Part shown: one piece after another, positions 16,747 through 26,606 of the stretch
Numbering within the stretch: position 1 is the stretch's first letter
Layout of the letters: each line of letters starts with the position of its first letter
Assembly (NCBI GenBank): GCA_947498325.1
Contig: CANMKE010000001.1
Coordinates: 496,001 to 560,000, forward strand
Direction of reading: 5' to 3'
Length of the DNA: 64,000 nucleotides
Source: an uncultured Persicobacter sp.
GTDB lineage: Bacteria > Bacteroidota > Bacteroidia > Cytophagales > Cyclobacteriaceae
Notes under the pieces: generated by a model
The model's input: the letters and a program-made list of their open reading frames with translations, nothing else
Told to the model about the DNA's origin: nothing
Databases searched by the model: none
Made by a program: the position numbers and the translations under genes

Positions 16747-17727
16747 TTAGGATCCCTGAAGAATATTAGAAATATAATCTTCCGTTACTTTTGGGATCAG
16801 GATAATTTCTATACGGCGGTTGAGGCTTCGGCCTTCTTTGGTGTTGTTCTCGGTAACAGGATAATACTGCCCTTTTCCTACTGCCTGAATTGCCGTAGGC
16901 GCAACGCCAGATTCCAGCAAAATACGGACAATAGAAGTGGCCCGAGCGACGGATAGATCCCAGTTGTCGTTCATGTACTTTGAGAACCTCGAAACGGGAA
17001 CATTGTCGGTATGGCCTTCAACAGAAACTTCGAAACCATCCTGAGATTTCACGACTACGGACAGTTGCTGAAGAGCCTTAATGCCCATTTCATCAACTTC
17101 GATACTTCCAGAGCCAAACAACAGTTTGTCGGCCAATGAAACATATATTTTCCCTTGGCGAACCTCTACCTGAAGGTCGTTCACTTCAAAATCTTTCAGC
17201 GCATTGTCGAGTTTGGTTTTCATGGCATTCACAGAAATGTCACGTTTTTTAACCACCTTCTCCAGTTCCTTCACACGGGCTTCACGGATCTGAAGGTCTT
17301 TTTCAAGTGCCTCATTATTGCGTTTGGTCACCTCAAGGTCGGCAGTCATTTCACTCAGTCGGCGTTGTTGTTCGGCAACACTTTGGTTGAGTCTGCCAGA
17401 GTTGCGCATCATGTCATTATAAAGATAATTGACATTTTTGTATTTGGCTTCGAGCTTTTCTTTTTCCAGACGATTCTGCTCATATTGATCGTTAAGGCTT
17501 TCGATCAACTGGTCATTTTTCTCTAATCGTTCATTGGAGCGTTTCGCCTCATCTTTGGCGAGCGTAAGGGCTTCATTGGCGGTCGCTACCTCTTCCGAGA
17601 GCATATCTCTTCTTTCAAGGATCTCATCATACTTTTTTTGGCTAACACAGCTGCCAAGAGTCAAGCCTACTGTCGCAAGGAGTAGCCCTCGCTTAATAGA
17701 TAAAAAATTCACCATCGTAAGGTTCAT
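16747..17727 (-). CDS. OmpA-family peptidoglycan-binding lipoprotein with coiled coil
   Basis: 326 residues. An N-terminal lipoprotein signal ends in the lipobox LGSC (Cys27); a second in-frame ATG at 17715 is an alternative start. Residues 30-180 are a long charged coiled coil rich in Glu, Lys and Leu. Residues 195-315 are an OmpA C-terminal domain: VSVEGHTDNVPV and NWDLSVARATSIVRIL carry the Asp and Arg that bind diaminopimelate of peptidoglycan, and NRRIEI closes it. It probably tethers the outer membrane to the cell wall, or is part of a motility or division complex. Confidence 0.9.
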   Translation of the reverse strand: MNLTMVNFLSIKRGLLLATVGLTLGSCVSQKKYDEILERRDMLSEEVATANEALTLAKDEAKRSNERLEKNDQLIESLNDQYEQNRLEKEKLEAKYKNVNYLYNDMMRNSGRLNQSVAEQQRRLSEMTADLEVTKRNNEALEKDLQIREARVKELEKVVKKRDISVNAMKTKLDNALKDFEVNDLQVEVRQGKIYVSLADKLLFGSGSIEVDEMGIKALQQLSVVVKSQDGFEVSVEGHTDNVPVSRFSKYMNDNWDLSVARATSIVRILLESGVAPTAIQAVGKGQYYPVTENNTKEGRSLNRRIEIILIPKVTEDYISNILQGS

Positions 17728-18263
17728 TCATTAGGATTTAATACTGGCAATAAACCGAAAAGCCTGATCATTAATTGCTTAAATATTCAGGCTGCATATT
17801 GGCTGATTCCCATTTATTATGATTACTTATCAAAACAAGAATAAGCAAAAATTCTTAATTATTGTGCTTTTGCAGGGACAATATTCTTGAAAAGTTGGCT
17901 TGTGGATCATGCCTGAATTTGAAATGCTTGTCGAGGGGTTATTCTGAACGATTCACTTTTTTGATTTGAATACACCTGATGACAGATAACTGAAATATAG
18001 AAGAGGGGAAGCAAATTAATGCTGATTTTGCAGGGCCCTCTTTGGCGATCAGGAGTGGGGGGCGCTAATGATCACCCGATTTTGTATTGTCCTCGGATTA
18101 CACTCTCGATAGGTTAGGGCTTCGGTAAATGAAAGTTCGAGGCCACCGGAATGTTTTTTGTGCTGTTCAGGCAGAGGTTTTATCTTTGGAGAAAATCAAG
18201 GTCAAAAAAAAGCAGCATTCCCAAATGGAAATGCTGCTTTCATATTTTTTTCAATTACTGAAA
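17728..18263. other. Gap with a degenerate 102-base-family repeat and the typA terminator
   Basis: No gene is supported. At 17911-17955 the sequence GAATTTGAAATGCTTG, then GAGGGGTTATTCTGAACG, matches the left part of the element at 13214-13396 but the right half is gone. The typA terminator is at 18204-18240. Confidence 0.6.
18204..18240 (-). terminator. Rho-independent terminator of typA
   Basis: AAAGCAGCATT pairs with AATGCTGCTTT around a ten-base loop, with a T run on the minus-strand side, 24 bases after the stop codon. Confidence 0.85.
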
Positions 18264-20075
18264 TTATTCTTTTGTAGCTTTAGAAGCCGCACGCTTTCTT
18301 TCGTTCTCGTCCAAAAGAATTTTACGCATACGGATGCTCAATGGCGTTACCTCTACGTACTCATCTTTTTGGATGTACTCCAAAGATTCTTCCAAAGAGA
18401 ATTTACGAGCAGGAGCAATTTTCGCTGCATCATCAGAACCAGAAGCACGTACGTTGGAAAGTTTCTTTCCTTTCTGAACGTTCACACACAAATCATTGCT
18501 ACGTGAGTGCTCGCCAATTACCTGACCACAGTATAAATCGATTCCTGGATCGATGAAGAATACACCACGATCTTGCAATTTATCCAAAGAGTAAGCGGTC
18601 GCTGGACCATTCTCCATAGAGATGATTGATCCGTTCAAACGCTCAGGGATACCACCTTTGAATTCTGCATATTTCAAGAATCGGTGTGTCATGATTGCCT
18701 CACCCTGAGTAGCTGTCAGCATGTTGTTACGCAAGCCGATCAAACCACGAGAAGGGATTTCAAACTCAAGGTGCTGAAGATCGCCTTTAGGCTCCATGAT
18801 TTTCAACTCACCTTTACGCTGTGTAGCCAACTCAATTACTTTACCTGAAGTATCTTCTGGTACATCAACCACCAACAATTCTACTGGCTCGTGCTTCACA
18901 CCATCAACTTCTTTGAAAATAACCTGTGGTTGTCCTACCTGAAGCTCATATCCTTCGCGACGCATCGTCTCGATCAATACGGCCAAGTGAAGAATACCAC
19001 GACCGAATACCAAGAATTTGTCCTCAGTGTCAGTTTCTTTCACACGCAAGGCCAAGTTTTTCTCCGTTTCTTTGAACAGGCGGTCACGGATATGGCGAGA
19101 AGTTACAAATTTACCTTCTTTACCGAAGAAAGGAGAGTTGTTAATAGAGAACAACATACTCATTGTAGGCTCATCAATAGCAATACGAGGCATTGCTTCA
19201 GGATTTTCTACAGAAGTGAATGTATCACCAATTTCGAAACCGTCGATACCAACAACTGCACAAATGTCACCTGCTGAAACGCTTTCTACTTTTCTTTTAC
19301 CAAGACCTTCAAAAATTTGAAGTTCTTTAACTTTTGATTTCGTTACTGAACCGTCAGCTTTAGTAACTGCTACCCACTGACCTTCTTTGATCTCACCCTG
19401 GTACACACGACCAATAGCGATACGACCAACAAATGAAGAATAGTCAAGGTTGGTTACCTGGAACTGAAGGTTACCTTCTGGCTGTGGTGCCTCAGGAATA
19501 GTCGTCAGGATCTCATCCAACAATGGCGTGATCGAGTCAGTTTTGTCTTGCCAGTCTGTTGACATCCATCCCATTTTTGAAGAACCGTATAAAGTTACGA
19601 AGTCTAATTGTTCTTCAGTAGCTTCAAGGTTGAACATCAAGTCGAATACCTGCTCATGTACCTCATCAGGGCGACAGTTTTCTTTATCGACTTTGTTCAC
19701 TACAACGATTGGTTTCAAGCCCAAGCCCAATGCTTTACTCAAAACGAAACGTGTTTGAGGCATTGCTCCTTCAAAAGCATCCACCAAAAGCAATACACCG
19801 TCAGCCATTTTAAGTACACGCTCAACTTCACCACCGAAGTCTGCGTGACCAGGAGTATCAATGATATTGATTTTTACTCCTTTGTAGTTTACGGAAACGT
19901 TTTTCGCAGTAATAGTAATACCACGTTCACGCTCTAAATCGTTGTTGTCCAAGATCAAGTCATCGAATTCCTGGTTGTCACGAAATAACTTAGAAGCGTG
20001 GATAATTTTGTCAACCAAAGTTGTTTTACCGTGGTCAACGTGTGCAATAATTGCAACGTTTCTGATACTCTGCAT
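18264..20075 (-). CDS. typA: Ribosome-associated GTPase TypA/BipA
   Basis: 603 residues from the ATG at 20075. A TypA translational GTPase acts on the 50S ribosomal subunit, aiding its assembly, notably in cold or stress. G1 AHVDHGKTT, G3 DTPGHADFGGEVER and G4 NKVDKE are all present, followed by the family's EF-G-like domains and the C-terminal GIDLYCGQVIGEHSR segment. An upstream start at 20120 is rejected because it adds a hydrophobic tail unlike any TypA. A -7 box lies at 20195-20202. Standard length, no oddity. Confidence 0.96.
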   Translation of the reverse strand: MQSIRNVAIIAHVDHGKTTLVDKIIHASKLFRDNQEFDDLILDNNDLERERGITITAKNVSVNYKGVKINIIDTPGHADFGGEVERVLKMADGVLLLVDAFEGAMPQTRFVLSKALGLGLKPIVVVNKVDKENCRPDEVHEQVFDLMFNLEATEEQLDFVTLYGSSKMGWMSTDWQDKTDSITPLLDEILTTIPEAPQPEGNLQFQVTNLDYSSFVGRIAIGRVYQGEIKEGQWVAVTKADGSVTKSKVKELQIFEGLGKRKVESVSAGDICAVVGIDGFEIGDTFTSVENPEAMPRIAIDEPTMSMLFSINNSPFFGKEGKFVTSRHIRDRLFKETEKNLALRVKETDTEDKFLVFGRGILHLAVLIETMRREGYELQVGQPQVIFKEVDGVKHEPVELLVVDVPEDTSGKVIELATQRKGELKIMEPKGDLQHLEFEIPSRGLIGLRNNMLTATQGEAIMTHRFLKYAEFKGGIPERLNGSIISMENGPATAYSLDKLQDRGVFFIDPGIDLYCGQVIGEHSRSNDLCVNVQKGKKLSNVRASGSDDAAKIAPARKFSLEESLEYIQKDEYVEVTPLSIRMRKILLDENERKRAASKATKE

Positions 20076-20194
20076 AATATATTTTAAAGAGAAAATGAAT
20101 AGCGTTAATTGGACGGGCACGGAGATTGAACTTCAAACCCTGTGATATTCAAGGGGTTCAGTTCAAAATTGATGCCTCAATTGAAACGGACATG

Positions 20195-20202
20195 CAAAAG
20201 TA
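20195..20202 (-). promoter_or_regulatory. -7 promoter box upstream of typA
   Basis: TACTTTTG on the minus strand fits TAnnTTTG, 120 bases upstream of the typA ATG, giving a leader of about 110 bases. The -33 box is weak. Confidence 0.4.
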
Positions 20203-20319
20203 GTAAAAATTCTGCCGTTTCACAGTTTTTCTTGCAACGAAATTCGCTCATTATACTATTTTTCTCAAGAAAATGGGCTGAACAAAGTTTTTACCTCAAA
20301 TAATAATAACCGAAATGGC

Positions 20320-21096
20320 TTATTCTCCTGCCTGAATGCTGCCCTCGACAAGTTCAAGGTCTAACCGGACGATTTTTCGGAAAGGGTAGTCGCCTTTTTT
20401 GTCGGGGTTTTCATAGTAAAAATCAAAAGGGTGGATTCCCAATAAATTTTTGACGTAAGCGAGGTCGCCCATAGCGGATTGCGGTGCATATTGAAAAGCG
20501 GAATCGAGTTCATCATGAAAAATCCCTGCATCATGAAAAGCGGCAGAATAGGATATTTTTGAAAGCCACTGGTCTCCGCTAAGTAAGCTGACATCCGTAA
20601 AGGATGCGAACCAATCCGGCGATGGGTTGATGCGTGCCACGGCATCTATCCAGGGGTGGTCGACGGTCAGTGTGATTTGTTCATCCTCAATCGTGTAAGG
20701 GACTTTTTTTGCAGGGAGTACGCCATACATTCCAGCATTGCCATTTTTTACATTCAATTCCGCAATGGAAAGCAAGCCTCCTGATGATTGTTCCTCGGCC
20801 AGAATAAAGGACTGAAGCTCTCCTGATGGGCGGGTGAACGGCAACTCAAAAAAGCGAAGCAAAGGGTTTTCAACTTTATCACCCACTTTTTTATTGTGGG
20901 TCATGAACACCCATTCGCCGAATGCCGCTTCTGCTACGCTGTCTGCGGGGAACTCTTCCGAGCCCCAAAGGACGGAGATTTTAATATTATAAGTGGCCTG
21001 ATAGTGGGGCAAATGTTTATTACTCTCCTCGGTTTTGCAGGCGGCAGCACCAAGTAAGAGGATGAAAAACGACAGTTGTAAAAATAGATTTTTCAT
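20320..21096 (-). CDS. Lipoprotein with a spondin-like domain
   Basis: 258 residues. The signal peptide ends in a lipobox GAAAC (Cys20). The mature part runs YQATYNIKISVLWGSEEFP and later NPSPDWFASFTDVSLL, GDQW and HDAGI, which match the spondin N-terminal (FSPO) pattern: an aromatic-rich 'PSPDWF' core followed by a 'DAG' segment. Spondin domains are adhesive in animals; bacterial ones are secreted or surface proteins of unknown role. Anchoring to the outer membrane or periplasmic face is likely. It is divergent from the large barrel gene that starts at 21246. Confidence 0.7.
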   Translation of the reverse strand: MKNLFLQLSFFILLLGAAACKTEESNKHLPHYQATYNIKISVLWGSEEFPADSVAEAAFGEWVFMTHNKKVGDKVENPLLRFFELPFTRPSGELQSFILAEEQSSGGLLSIAELNVKNGNAGMYGVLPAKKVPYTIEDEQITLTVDHPWIDAVARINPSPDWFASFTDVSLLSGDQWLSKISYSAAFHDAGIFHDELDSAFQYAPQSAMGDLAYVKNLLGIHPFDFYYENPDKKGDYPFRKIVRLDLELVEGSIQAGE

Positions 21097-21245
21097 AGGT
21101 TGTTTGGATTAGGGGATTCCATATGACAATAATGCTTTATTTTTGCCAAATATTATAGATATTGTCGGAGATTATCACTTTATGTTTTTGAGTGAATAAA
21201 AATTATAGAAATATTCGTATTTGTTTATAACCTACAGAATCCGAC

Positions 21246-24167
21246 ATGAATCATCGTTTTGCACGAAAATTACTGCTGACCACTGTTTTGTTTTTAGGGA
21301 CATTGTGCGCCGTTTTTGCACAAACAACCCTCGATACAGGGCCTGCAAGCCTCAAATGGAAACATTTTAAGAATAACAGTGTAGACGTAATTTACCCCTC
21401 AGGGGCCGATTCTCTGGCACGTCATGTAAGTTCCACCCTGGATCATGTGCAGGGGAGTGTCTCGCGGGGGCTGGGAATAATACCGACCCGCCTGCCGTTG
21501 ATATTACAGAATCAAACGATGGTCTCCAATGGTTTTGTATCGATGGGGCCACGCCGAACCGAATTTTTCACGAACACAACGCAGGATTATAATTTTCTCG
21601 GTACCATTAATTGGCTGGATCTGCTGGCGGTACATGAATATCGGCATGTGGTGCAGAATGAAGTGGCGCGGACAGGTACAGGTAGTGTGATTGAAGTGCT
21701 GGCAGGTACGCTCGCCGCAAGAGGCGCCGCAGGCCTGATGGCCCATTCGTGGTTTTGGGAGGGAGATGCTGTGGTGGCGGAAACCAGCCTGACCCGTGGC
21801 GGCCGTGGGCGATACCCCGCATTTAATCGTGCTTTCAGAATGAACCTCCTTGAACGGGGGGGCTTTAATTACGAAAAGCAGATCGGGACGTCTTTCAAGG
21901 ATTTTGTCCCGAACCATTATGTTACTGGCTATCATATGGTGGCTTATGTGCGTCGGAAAACCGATGATCCTTTGGTTTGGGGGAAGATCAGCCGCCGGAC
22001 ATTCAACAGGCCATTTATCCCATTTGCTTTTTCCTCTTCCATCAAAAAATACAGCGGAAGTGGTGTACGGGCAACTTATGGGGAAATGCTTGCCGACCTT
22101 CGCCAACAGTGGGAGGCACAGTTGGCAAAAATTGAACTGACCAATTTTAGCGACTTCACGCCAAGAAAAAATAAAGTCTATACTGATTATTCAGCACCAG
22201 AAATTTTGCCTTCGGGGGATTTGTTGGTGGTTCGCACGGGTTTAAGCCATGCAGATCAGCTGTTGAAAATTTCCCCCGACGGGGAGGTGCGTTTACTTAG
22301 AACCCTCGGGCGATTCAATAACCCTGGCTATATTTCTGTTGCACAAAATAAAATGGTGTGGGCAGAGTTTGAGTCCGATCCCCGATGGCCGATGCGCGTG
22401 TATTCTGTGCTCAAAACGATGGACCTCAGTACGCTCAAGGTGGAGAAGCTCACGCAAAAAAGTCGCCTGATGGCGCCTGCTTTTTCTCCAGACGGCAGTA
22501 GGATTGTGGCGGTGCGGAGTACAGAAACAGGGAATTACCGATTGGTGGTGCTGGATGGCTTTTCGGGTGCGGTAAGAAATACGTTCAGTATCGATGGCGC
22601 CTGGAATCTCCTGACGCCGCGCTGGTTTGAGGATGGGATGAATGTCGTGTTTGTAACCACCAAAAAAGAGGGCAAATACCTCGTAAAGCTGAATGTGAAC
22701 TCTGGAGCGCAAACTACGCTGCTCGGTCCTACGATGGAAAATTTTGGAGTGCCTCGTCCGCAGGGGAAATATGTGCTTTATAATTCGCCAAAATCAGGCA
22801 TTGACAATATTTATGCCCTCGATACGGCGAGTGGAAAAACTTTTCAGCTGACTTCCTCCAAATATGGGGCCTACAACGGGGTTCTTTCAGATGATCTGAA
22901 AACACTTTATTATAATGATTTTGGGAAGTGCGGCATGAATGTCGTTTCGGCTGCTGCGGATCCGCAGCAGTGGCGCAAGGGCAAGAATGTGCAGGATACA
23001 GGCATTCACTATTTTCAGCCCCTTGTGGAGCAGGAAAAGGAGGCAGACCTGTTGGCCAATGTGCCGAAGCAGTCGGTGGAAGAAAAGCCTTATCACAAAG
23101 CGGCGCATTTGGTTAGGCCGTATCAATGGGGACTGACGACCACATCCAATCTCAGCCTGGATAATTTTATGCTCGGCTTTGTGAGTCAGTCTAATTTGTC
23201 CAATTTTTCCCTCAATGCGGGAGCGGTTTATGACCTGACAGAAAAGGCCATCAAATATCAGGGAGGTTTCAGCTGGCAGGGATGGTATCCTGTCCTGTCT
23301 TTTAATGCAAGTTATGGAGGGAGAAAATTGAACAGGAATAGGAGGGTCAATGGAGTGGTTGTTGAAACTATGACAGAATGGGACGAGACCAACCTTTCCA
23401 CCAAAATCAGTTTGCCATTGGATCTTACTCGAAGTCGCTTTTTTCAGTTCCTGAATTTGGGAGTGGCAATGGATCAGACCTTCGTGGATAATTATGAGCA
23501 TCGGGAGAACAACCAAATCACTACCCCCGTGTTTCGGGAGCAACGTCGAGGCTGGTTGAATTCCTTGAATACCACCTTGAGTTATTCCTATTTGTTTAAA
23601 CAGGCCAAAAGAGATATTTATTCCCGTTGGGGATTCACAGCTTATGGGCAGTGGCAAACTTCCATAAGTGGGAATATGGAAGGAGAAATTTATGGTGGTT
23701 TACTGCGGGCATTCTTGCCTGGAGTGTGGCGTCACCATTCTTTGCGATTGAAAGCGGGAGCACAACATCAGTTTCTGAATACCACTGACAATTTGCACAC
23801 CTACAATTCAACCATTGGATGGGTACGTGGGGCAAGTTATTTCACGATGGAGAACTATGCGCTTTTCGGTGCTGATTATGCATTGCCATTTTGGTATCCT
23901 GATATTCATATCGGGCCCTTGGTGAATGTGCAGCGTATCCGACTCAATATGTTTTTTGATTATGGCTATTCAAAAGGCCCTCTTTTTGTAAATAGGAATA
24001 ATCAGCTTGTGATCGATTCGAATTTTTCCTTGGATCAGAAATCGGTAGGAACAGAGGTGATGTTTGACTTCAATGGCCTGCGAACTTTGCCTTTGATTTC
24101 GGCTGGTTTCCGCTATGCTTATGCTTTCGAGGAGGGCAATAGCGTGTCTTTGTTGCTAAGTTTTTAA
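21246..24167 (+). CDS. Outer-membrane protein combining a gluzincin metallopeptidase-like domain, a beta-propeller and a beta-barrel
   Basis: 973 residues with a signal peptide ending at CAVFAQ (26). Residues 30-320 hold a zinc-peptidase motif: His130-Glu131-x-x-His134 in AVHEYRHVVQNE, and a WFWEGDAVVAE segment 35-45 residues later that supplies the third ligand (Glu172 or Glu179), the gluzincin arrangement. Residues 330-620 contain TolB-like propeller repeats (APAFSPDGSRIVAV, TPRWFEDGMNVVFV). From about 640 to the end, alternating strands form an outer-membrane barrel; it closes with NSVSLLLSF, terminal Phe. The protein probably sits in the outer membrane with the enzyme domain in the periplasm or on the surface. 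Catalytic activity is inferred from the motif. It is not in an operon. Confidence 0.75.
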   Translation: MNHRFARKLLLTTVLFLGTLCAVFAQTTLDTGPASLKWKHFKNNSVDVIYPSGADSLARHVSSTLDHVQGSVSRGLGIIPTRLPLILQNQTMVSNGFVSMGPRRTEFFTNTTQDYNFLGTINWLDLLAVHEYRHVVQNEVARTGTGSVIEVLAGTLAARGAAGLMAHSWFWEGDAVVAETSLTRGGRGRYPAFNRAFRMNLLERGGFNYEKQIGTSFKDFVPNHYVTGYHMVAYVRRKTDDPLVWGKISRRTFNRPFIPFAFSSSIKKYSGSGVRATYGEMLADLRQQWEAQLAKIELTNFSDFTPRKNKVYTDYSAPEILPSGDLLVVRTGLSHADQLLKISPDGEVRLLRTLGRFNNPGYISVAQNKMVWAEFESDPRWPMRVYSVLKTMDLSTLKVEKLTQKSRLMAPAFSPDGSRIVAVRSTETGNYRLVVLDGFSGAVRNTFSIDGAWNLLTPRWFEDGMNVVFVTTKKEGKYLVKLNVNSGAQTTLLGPTMENFGVPRPQGKYVLYNSPKSGIDNIYALDTASGKTFQLTSSKYGAYNGVLSDDLKTLYYNDFGKCGMNVVSAAADPQQWRKGKNVQDTGIHYFQPLVEQEKEADLLANVPKQSVEEKPYHKAAHLVRPYQWGLTTTSNLSLDNFMLGFVSQSNLSNFSLNAGAVYDLTEKAIKYQGGFSWQGWYPVLSFNASYGGRKLNRNRRVNGVVVETMTEWDETNLSTKISLPLDLTRSRFFQFLNLGVAMDQTFVDNYEHRENNQITTPVFREQRRGWLNSLNTTLSYSYLFKQAKRDIYSRWGFTAYGQWQTSISGNMEGEIYGGLLRAFLPGVWRHHSLRLKAGAQHQFLNTTDNLHTYNSTIGWVRGASYFTMENYALFGADYALPFWYPDIHIGPLVNVQRIRLNMFFDYGYSKGPLFVNRNNQLVIDSNFSLDQKSVGTEVMFDFNGLRTLPLISAGFRYAYAFEEGNSVSLLLSF

Positions 24168-24428
24168 AATATCAAAGAAGGGTCTAATTTTTTTCAGACT
24201 TAACGGATTTTCGCTGAAACACTATAATTCCTTATTTATTAGGGTAAAAGAAACACCCGCCATATATAAAACTGATTTATTTAATGTTTTTAAGTGAAAC
24301 AAGTCCTATTTTATTTTTTACCAACGAAAATATTTATTTAATATTGCATAGCTGAGTGGTGTTTCTTCCATTGCTCATCAGACACAATCAAAACCTAATT
24401 AATATCCAAACACACAATTTATAGAATT

Positions 24429-26084
24429 ATGGCAGAAGTAATCCGCATGCCGAAGATGAGTGATACCATGACTGAGGGCACCATCGCTACGTGGCTTAAA
24501 AAAGTAGGGGACCAAGTGGAGTCAGGAGATATCCTGGCAGAAGTGGAAACCGACAAAGCAACCATGGAGCTGGAGTCTTACGAGGAAGGTACTTTGTTGT
24601 ATATTGGCGTTGAAGAGAAATCAAGCGTGCCGATTGACGGAGTGATTGCCATTATTGGTGAAGAAGGAGAAGACATTACTTCTTTGAAAGCAGAAATCAG
24701 CAATGGTGGTGCTTCAGAATCTGCGCCAGCGCCTAAGGAAGAAGAAGCAGCGGCCCCAGCGCCTGCAGCTGAAGCGGTGGACACTTCGGATATCGCTGCG
24801 GAAATTATCCGCATGCCGAAAATGAGTGATACCATGACCGAAGGGGTGATTGCCACTTGGGTGAAAAGTGTTGGTGACGAGGTGGAAACAGGCGATATTC
24901 TTGCTGAAGTTGAAACGGATAAGGCCACTATGGAACTGGAGTCTTACTCTGACGGTAAACTGCTCTATATTGCAGTTGAAGCAGGTGGCGCAGTGCCTAT
25001 CGATGGTATTATTGCCATTATCGGGGAGTCCGATGCTGACTGGAAAAAATTATTGGCAGCAGATTCTTCTCAAGGTTCAGCTCCAAAAGCGGAAGCACCT
25101 AAAGAGGAAGCGCCAAAAACTGAAAATACTACTGCCGCGGCCTCAGCGCCAGCACCAGCAGTAAACACTACTGCCAATGGAGGAAGAATCAAAGCTTCGC
25201 CATTAGCAAAGAAAATCGCTGCCGATAAGGGTATCGACCTTGCTCAGGTTCAGGGAACGGGAGATAATGGTCGTATCATTAAGCGCGATATTGAGAACTT
25301 TACGCCACAGGCAGCACCTGCTCCTCAGGCATCTGCACCTGCAAGCGCACCAGCTTCTGCGCCAGCAGCAGCACCAGTTGAATTGCCACAGGTGGTTGGT
25401 GAAGAAAGTTTCGAGGAAGTGCCAAACTCAAAAATGAGAAACATCATCGCTTCTCGTTTGACAGAGTCCAAGCAAACGGCTCCTCACTATTATTTGACCA
25501 TGGATATCGACATGGACTCAGCGATCAAAGCGCGTAAGCAGATCAATGAGGTTTCTCCAGTGAAAGTATCTTTCAATGATATGGTGGTTAAAGCTACTGC
25601 TTTGGCATTGCGTCAGAACTTGAAAGTAAACGCAGCTTGGTACGGCGACAAGATCCGTTACAACAAGCACGTACATATCGGTGTTGCCGTAGCGATCGAA
25701 GACGGTTTGGTTGTACCAACGGTTAAATTCGCTGACAACAAATCATTGTCGCACTTGGGTGCTGAAGTGAAAGAATTGGCAACCAAAGCGAAAAATCGCA
25801 AATTGGGACCTGCAGAAATGGAAGGCAATACCTTCACAATCTCTAACTTGGGAATGTTCGGTATCGAGTCATTCACTTCGATTGTGAACCCTCCATCAGC
25901 TTGTATTCTTTCAGTAGGAGGGATCAAAGCGGTACCAGTAGTGAAAAACGGTGCGGTTGTTCCTGGCAACGTAATGAAAGTTACTTTGGCATGTGACCAC
26001 CGTGTAGTAGATGGCGCTTTGGGTGCAGCATTCTTGAAGACTTTCAAAGAATTGTTGGAAGAGCCTGTTCGCATGTTGATCTAA
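24429..26084 (+). CDS. pdhC: Dihydrolipoamide acetyltransferase (E2) of a pyruvate dehydrogenase-type complex
   Basis: 551 residues. Two lipoyl domains (about 1-80 and 120-200) each carry the lipoylated Lys in TDKATMELES. Ala/Pro-rich linkers follow, then the peripheral subunit-binding domain (about 250-290, SPLAKKIAADKGIDLAQVQG) and a catalytic domain (about 330-551) with the active-site His in CDHRVVDGA. E2 transfers the acetyl group from E1 to CoA and forms the core of the complex. The E1 and E3 genes are not adjacent. The next gene is an unrelated small membrane protein. Pyruvate is the most likely substrate, branched-chain or 2-oxoglutarate acids less so. Confidence 0.92.
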   Translation: MAEVIRMPKMSDTMTEGTIATWLKKVGDQVESGDILAEVETDKATMELESYEEGTLLYIGVEEKSSVPIDGVIAIIGEEGEDITSLKAEISNGGASESAPAPKEEEAAAPAPAAEAVDTSDIAAEIIRMPKMSDTMTEGVIATWVKSVGDEVETGDILAEVETDKATMELESYSDGKLLYIAVEAGGAVPIDGIIAIIGESDADWKKLLAADSSQGSAPKAEAPKEEAPKTENTTAAASAPAPAVNTTANGGRIKASPLAKKIAADKGIDLAQVQGTGDNGRIIKRDIENFTPQAAPAPQASAPASAPASAPAAAPVELPQVVGEESFEEVPNSKMRNIIASRLTESKQTAPHYYLTMDIDMDSAIKARKQINEVSPVKVSFNDMVVKATALALRQNLKVNAAWYGDKIRYNKHVHIGVAVAIEDGLVVPTVKFADNKSLSHLGAEVKELATKAKNRKLGPAEMEGNTFTISNLGMFGIESFTSIVNPPSACILSVGGIKAVPVVKNGAVVPGNVMKVTLACDHRVVDGALGAAFLKTFKELLEEPVRMLI

Positions 26085-26102
26085 TGAAATAAAAATTAGC
26101 TG

Positions 26103-26155
26103 GTCGTAGCGTCCCCGCTACGACTTCATCTATCGCGAGGCGTTGTCTCGTGATA
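26103..26155. repeat. Two small palindromes downstream of the E2 gene
   Basis: GTCGTAGCGTCCCCGCTACGAC (26103-26124) is a hairpin with a four-base loop, and TATCGCGAGG...CTCGTGATA (26131-26155) a second. The first has the GTAG-CTAC ends seen in the other intergenic repeats of the window. Confidence 0.7.
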
Positions 26156-26200
26156 GTAATAATCTAAGGTCACAGCATCTTGCAACGACCCAAAAAATCA

Positions 26201-26234
26201 AAACCTTTGTCATTTGTTGACAAAGGTTTTTTTT
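26201..26234 (+). terminator. Rho-independent terminator of the E2 gene
   Basis: AAACCTTTGTC pairs with GACAAAGGTTT around ATTTGTT, followed by a T run. The T run ends just before the start of the next gene at 26247. Confidence 0.85.
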
Positions 26235-26246
26235 ATAAATTCCAAC

Positions 26247-26606
26247 ATGAAACAATATATCATTAACCTGATCGTTACGGCCCTTGCCGTTCTTATTTCC
26301 GTTTGGCTGTTTGATCTTGCTCAGATCACAGGAGATAACCGCTTTTTTGTCGCCCTGTCCGTCGCCTTTGTGTTGTCGATTCTTAACTTTTTGATCCGCC
26401 CCGTTTTACTTGTGCTAACCTTACCGATTAACGTTATCACCCTCGGACTCTTTACCTTTGTGGTCAATGCCTTGGTGATCCTGATGGCAGGTAGTCTTGT
26501 GGACTCCTTTCATGTCAGTGGCTTTTGGGCCGCTTTGTTCTTCTCCATCGTACTGTCGATCGTACAAACTTTCTTGGAGATGATTTTGGGCTTGGAGCGT
26601 GATTGA
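26247..26606 (+). CDS. Phage-holin-like four-helix membrane protein
   Basis: 119 residues from the ATG at 26247. Four hydrophobic helices (about 5-23, 30-50, 56-80 and 90-112), with the conserved sequence LNFLIRPVLLVLTLPINVITLGLFTFVVNA that marks the bacterial holin-superfamily IV (DUF) membrane proteins. Despite the family name these are host genes of unknown function, and there is no phage gene nearby. It lies just after the E2 terminator, so it must have its own promoter or receive read-through. Confidence 0.8.
   Translation: MKQYIINLIVTALAVLISVWLFDLAQITGDNRFFVALSVAFVLSILNFLIRPVLLVLTLPINVITLGLFTFVVNALVILMAGSLVDSFHVSGFWAALFFSIVLSIVQTFLEMILGLERD

Noticed and set aside
22887-23657. 256-codon minus-strand frame opposite the metallopeptidase/barrel gene
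   Set aside because: It is antisense to a convincing gene with signal peptide, enzyme motif and barrel; the antisense frame shows no motif and is probably a codon-bias shadow.
26247-26606. Phage remnant because of the holin-like membrane protein
   Set aside because: Members of this family are widespread chromosomal genes and no other phage gene is nearby.
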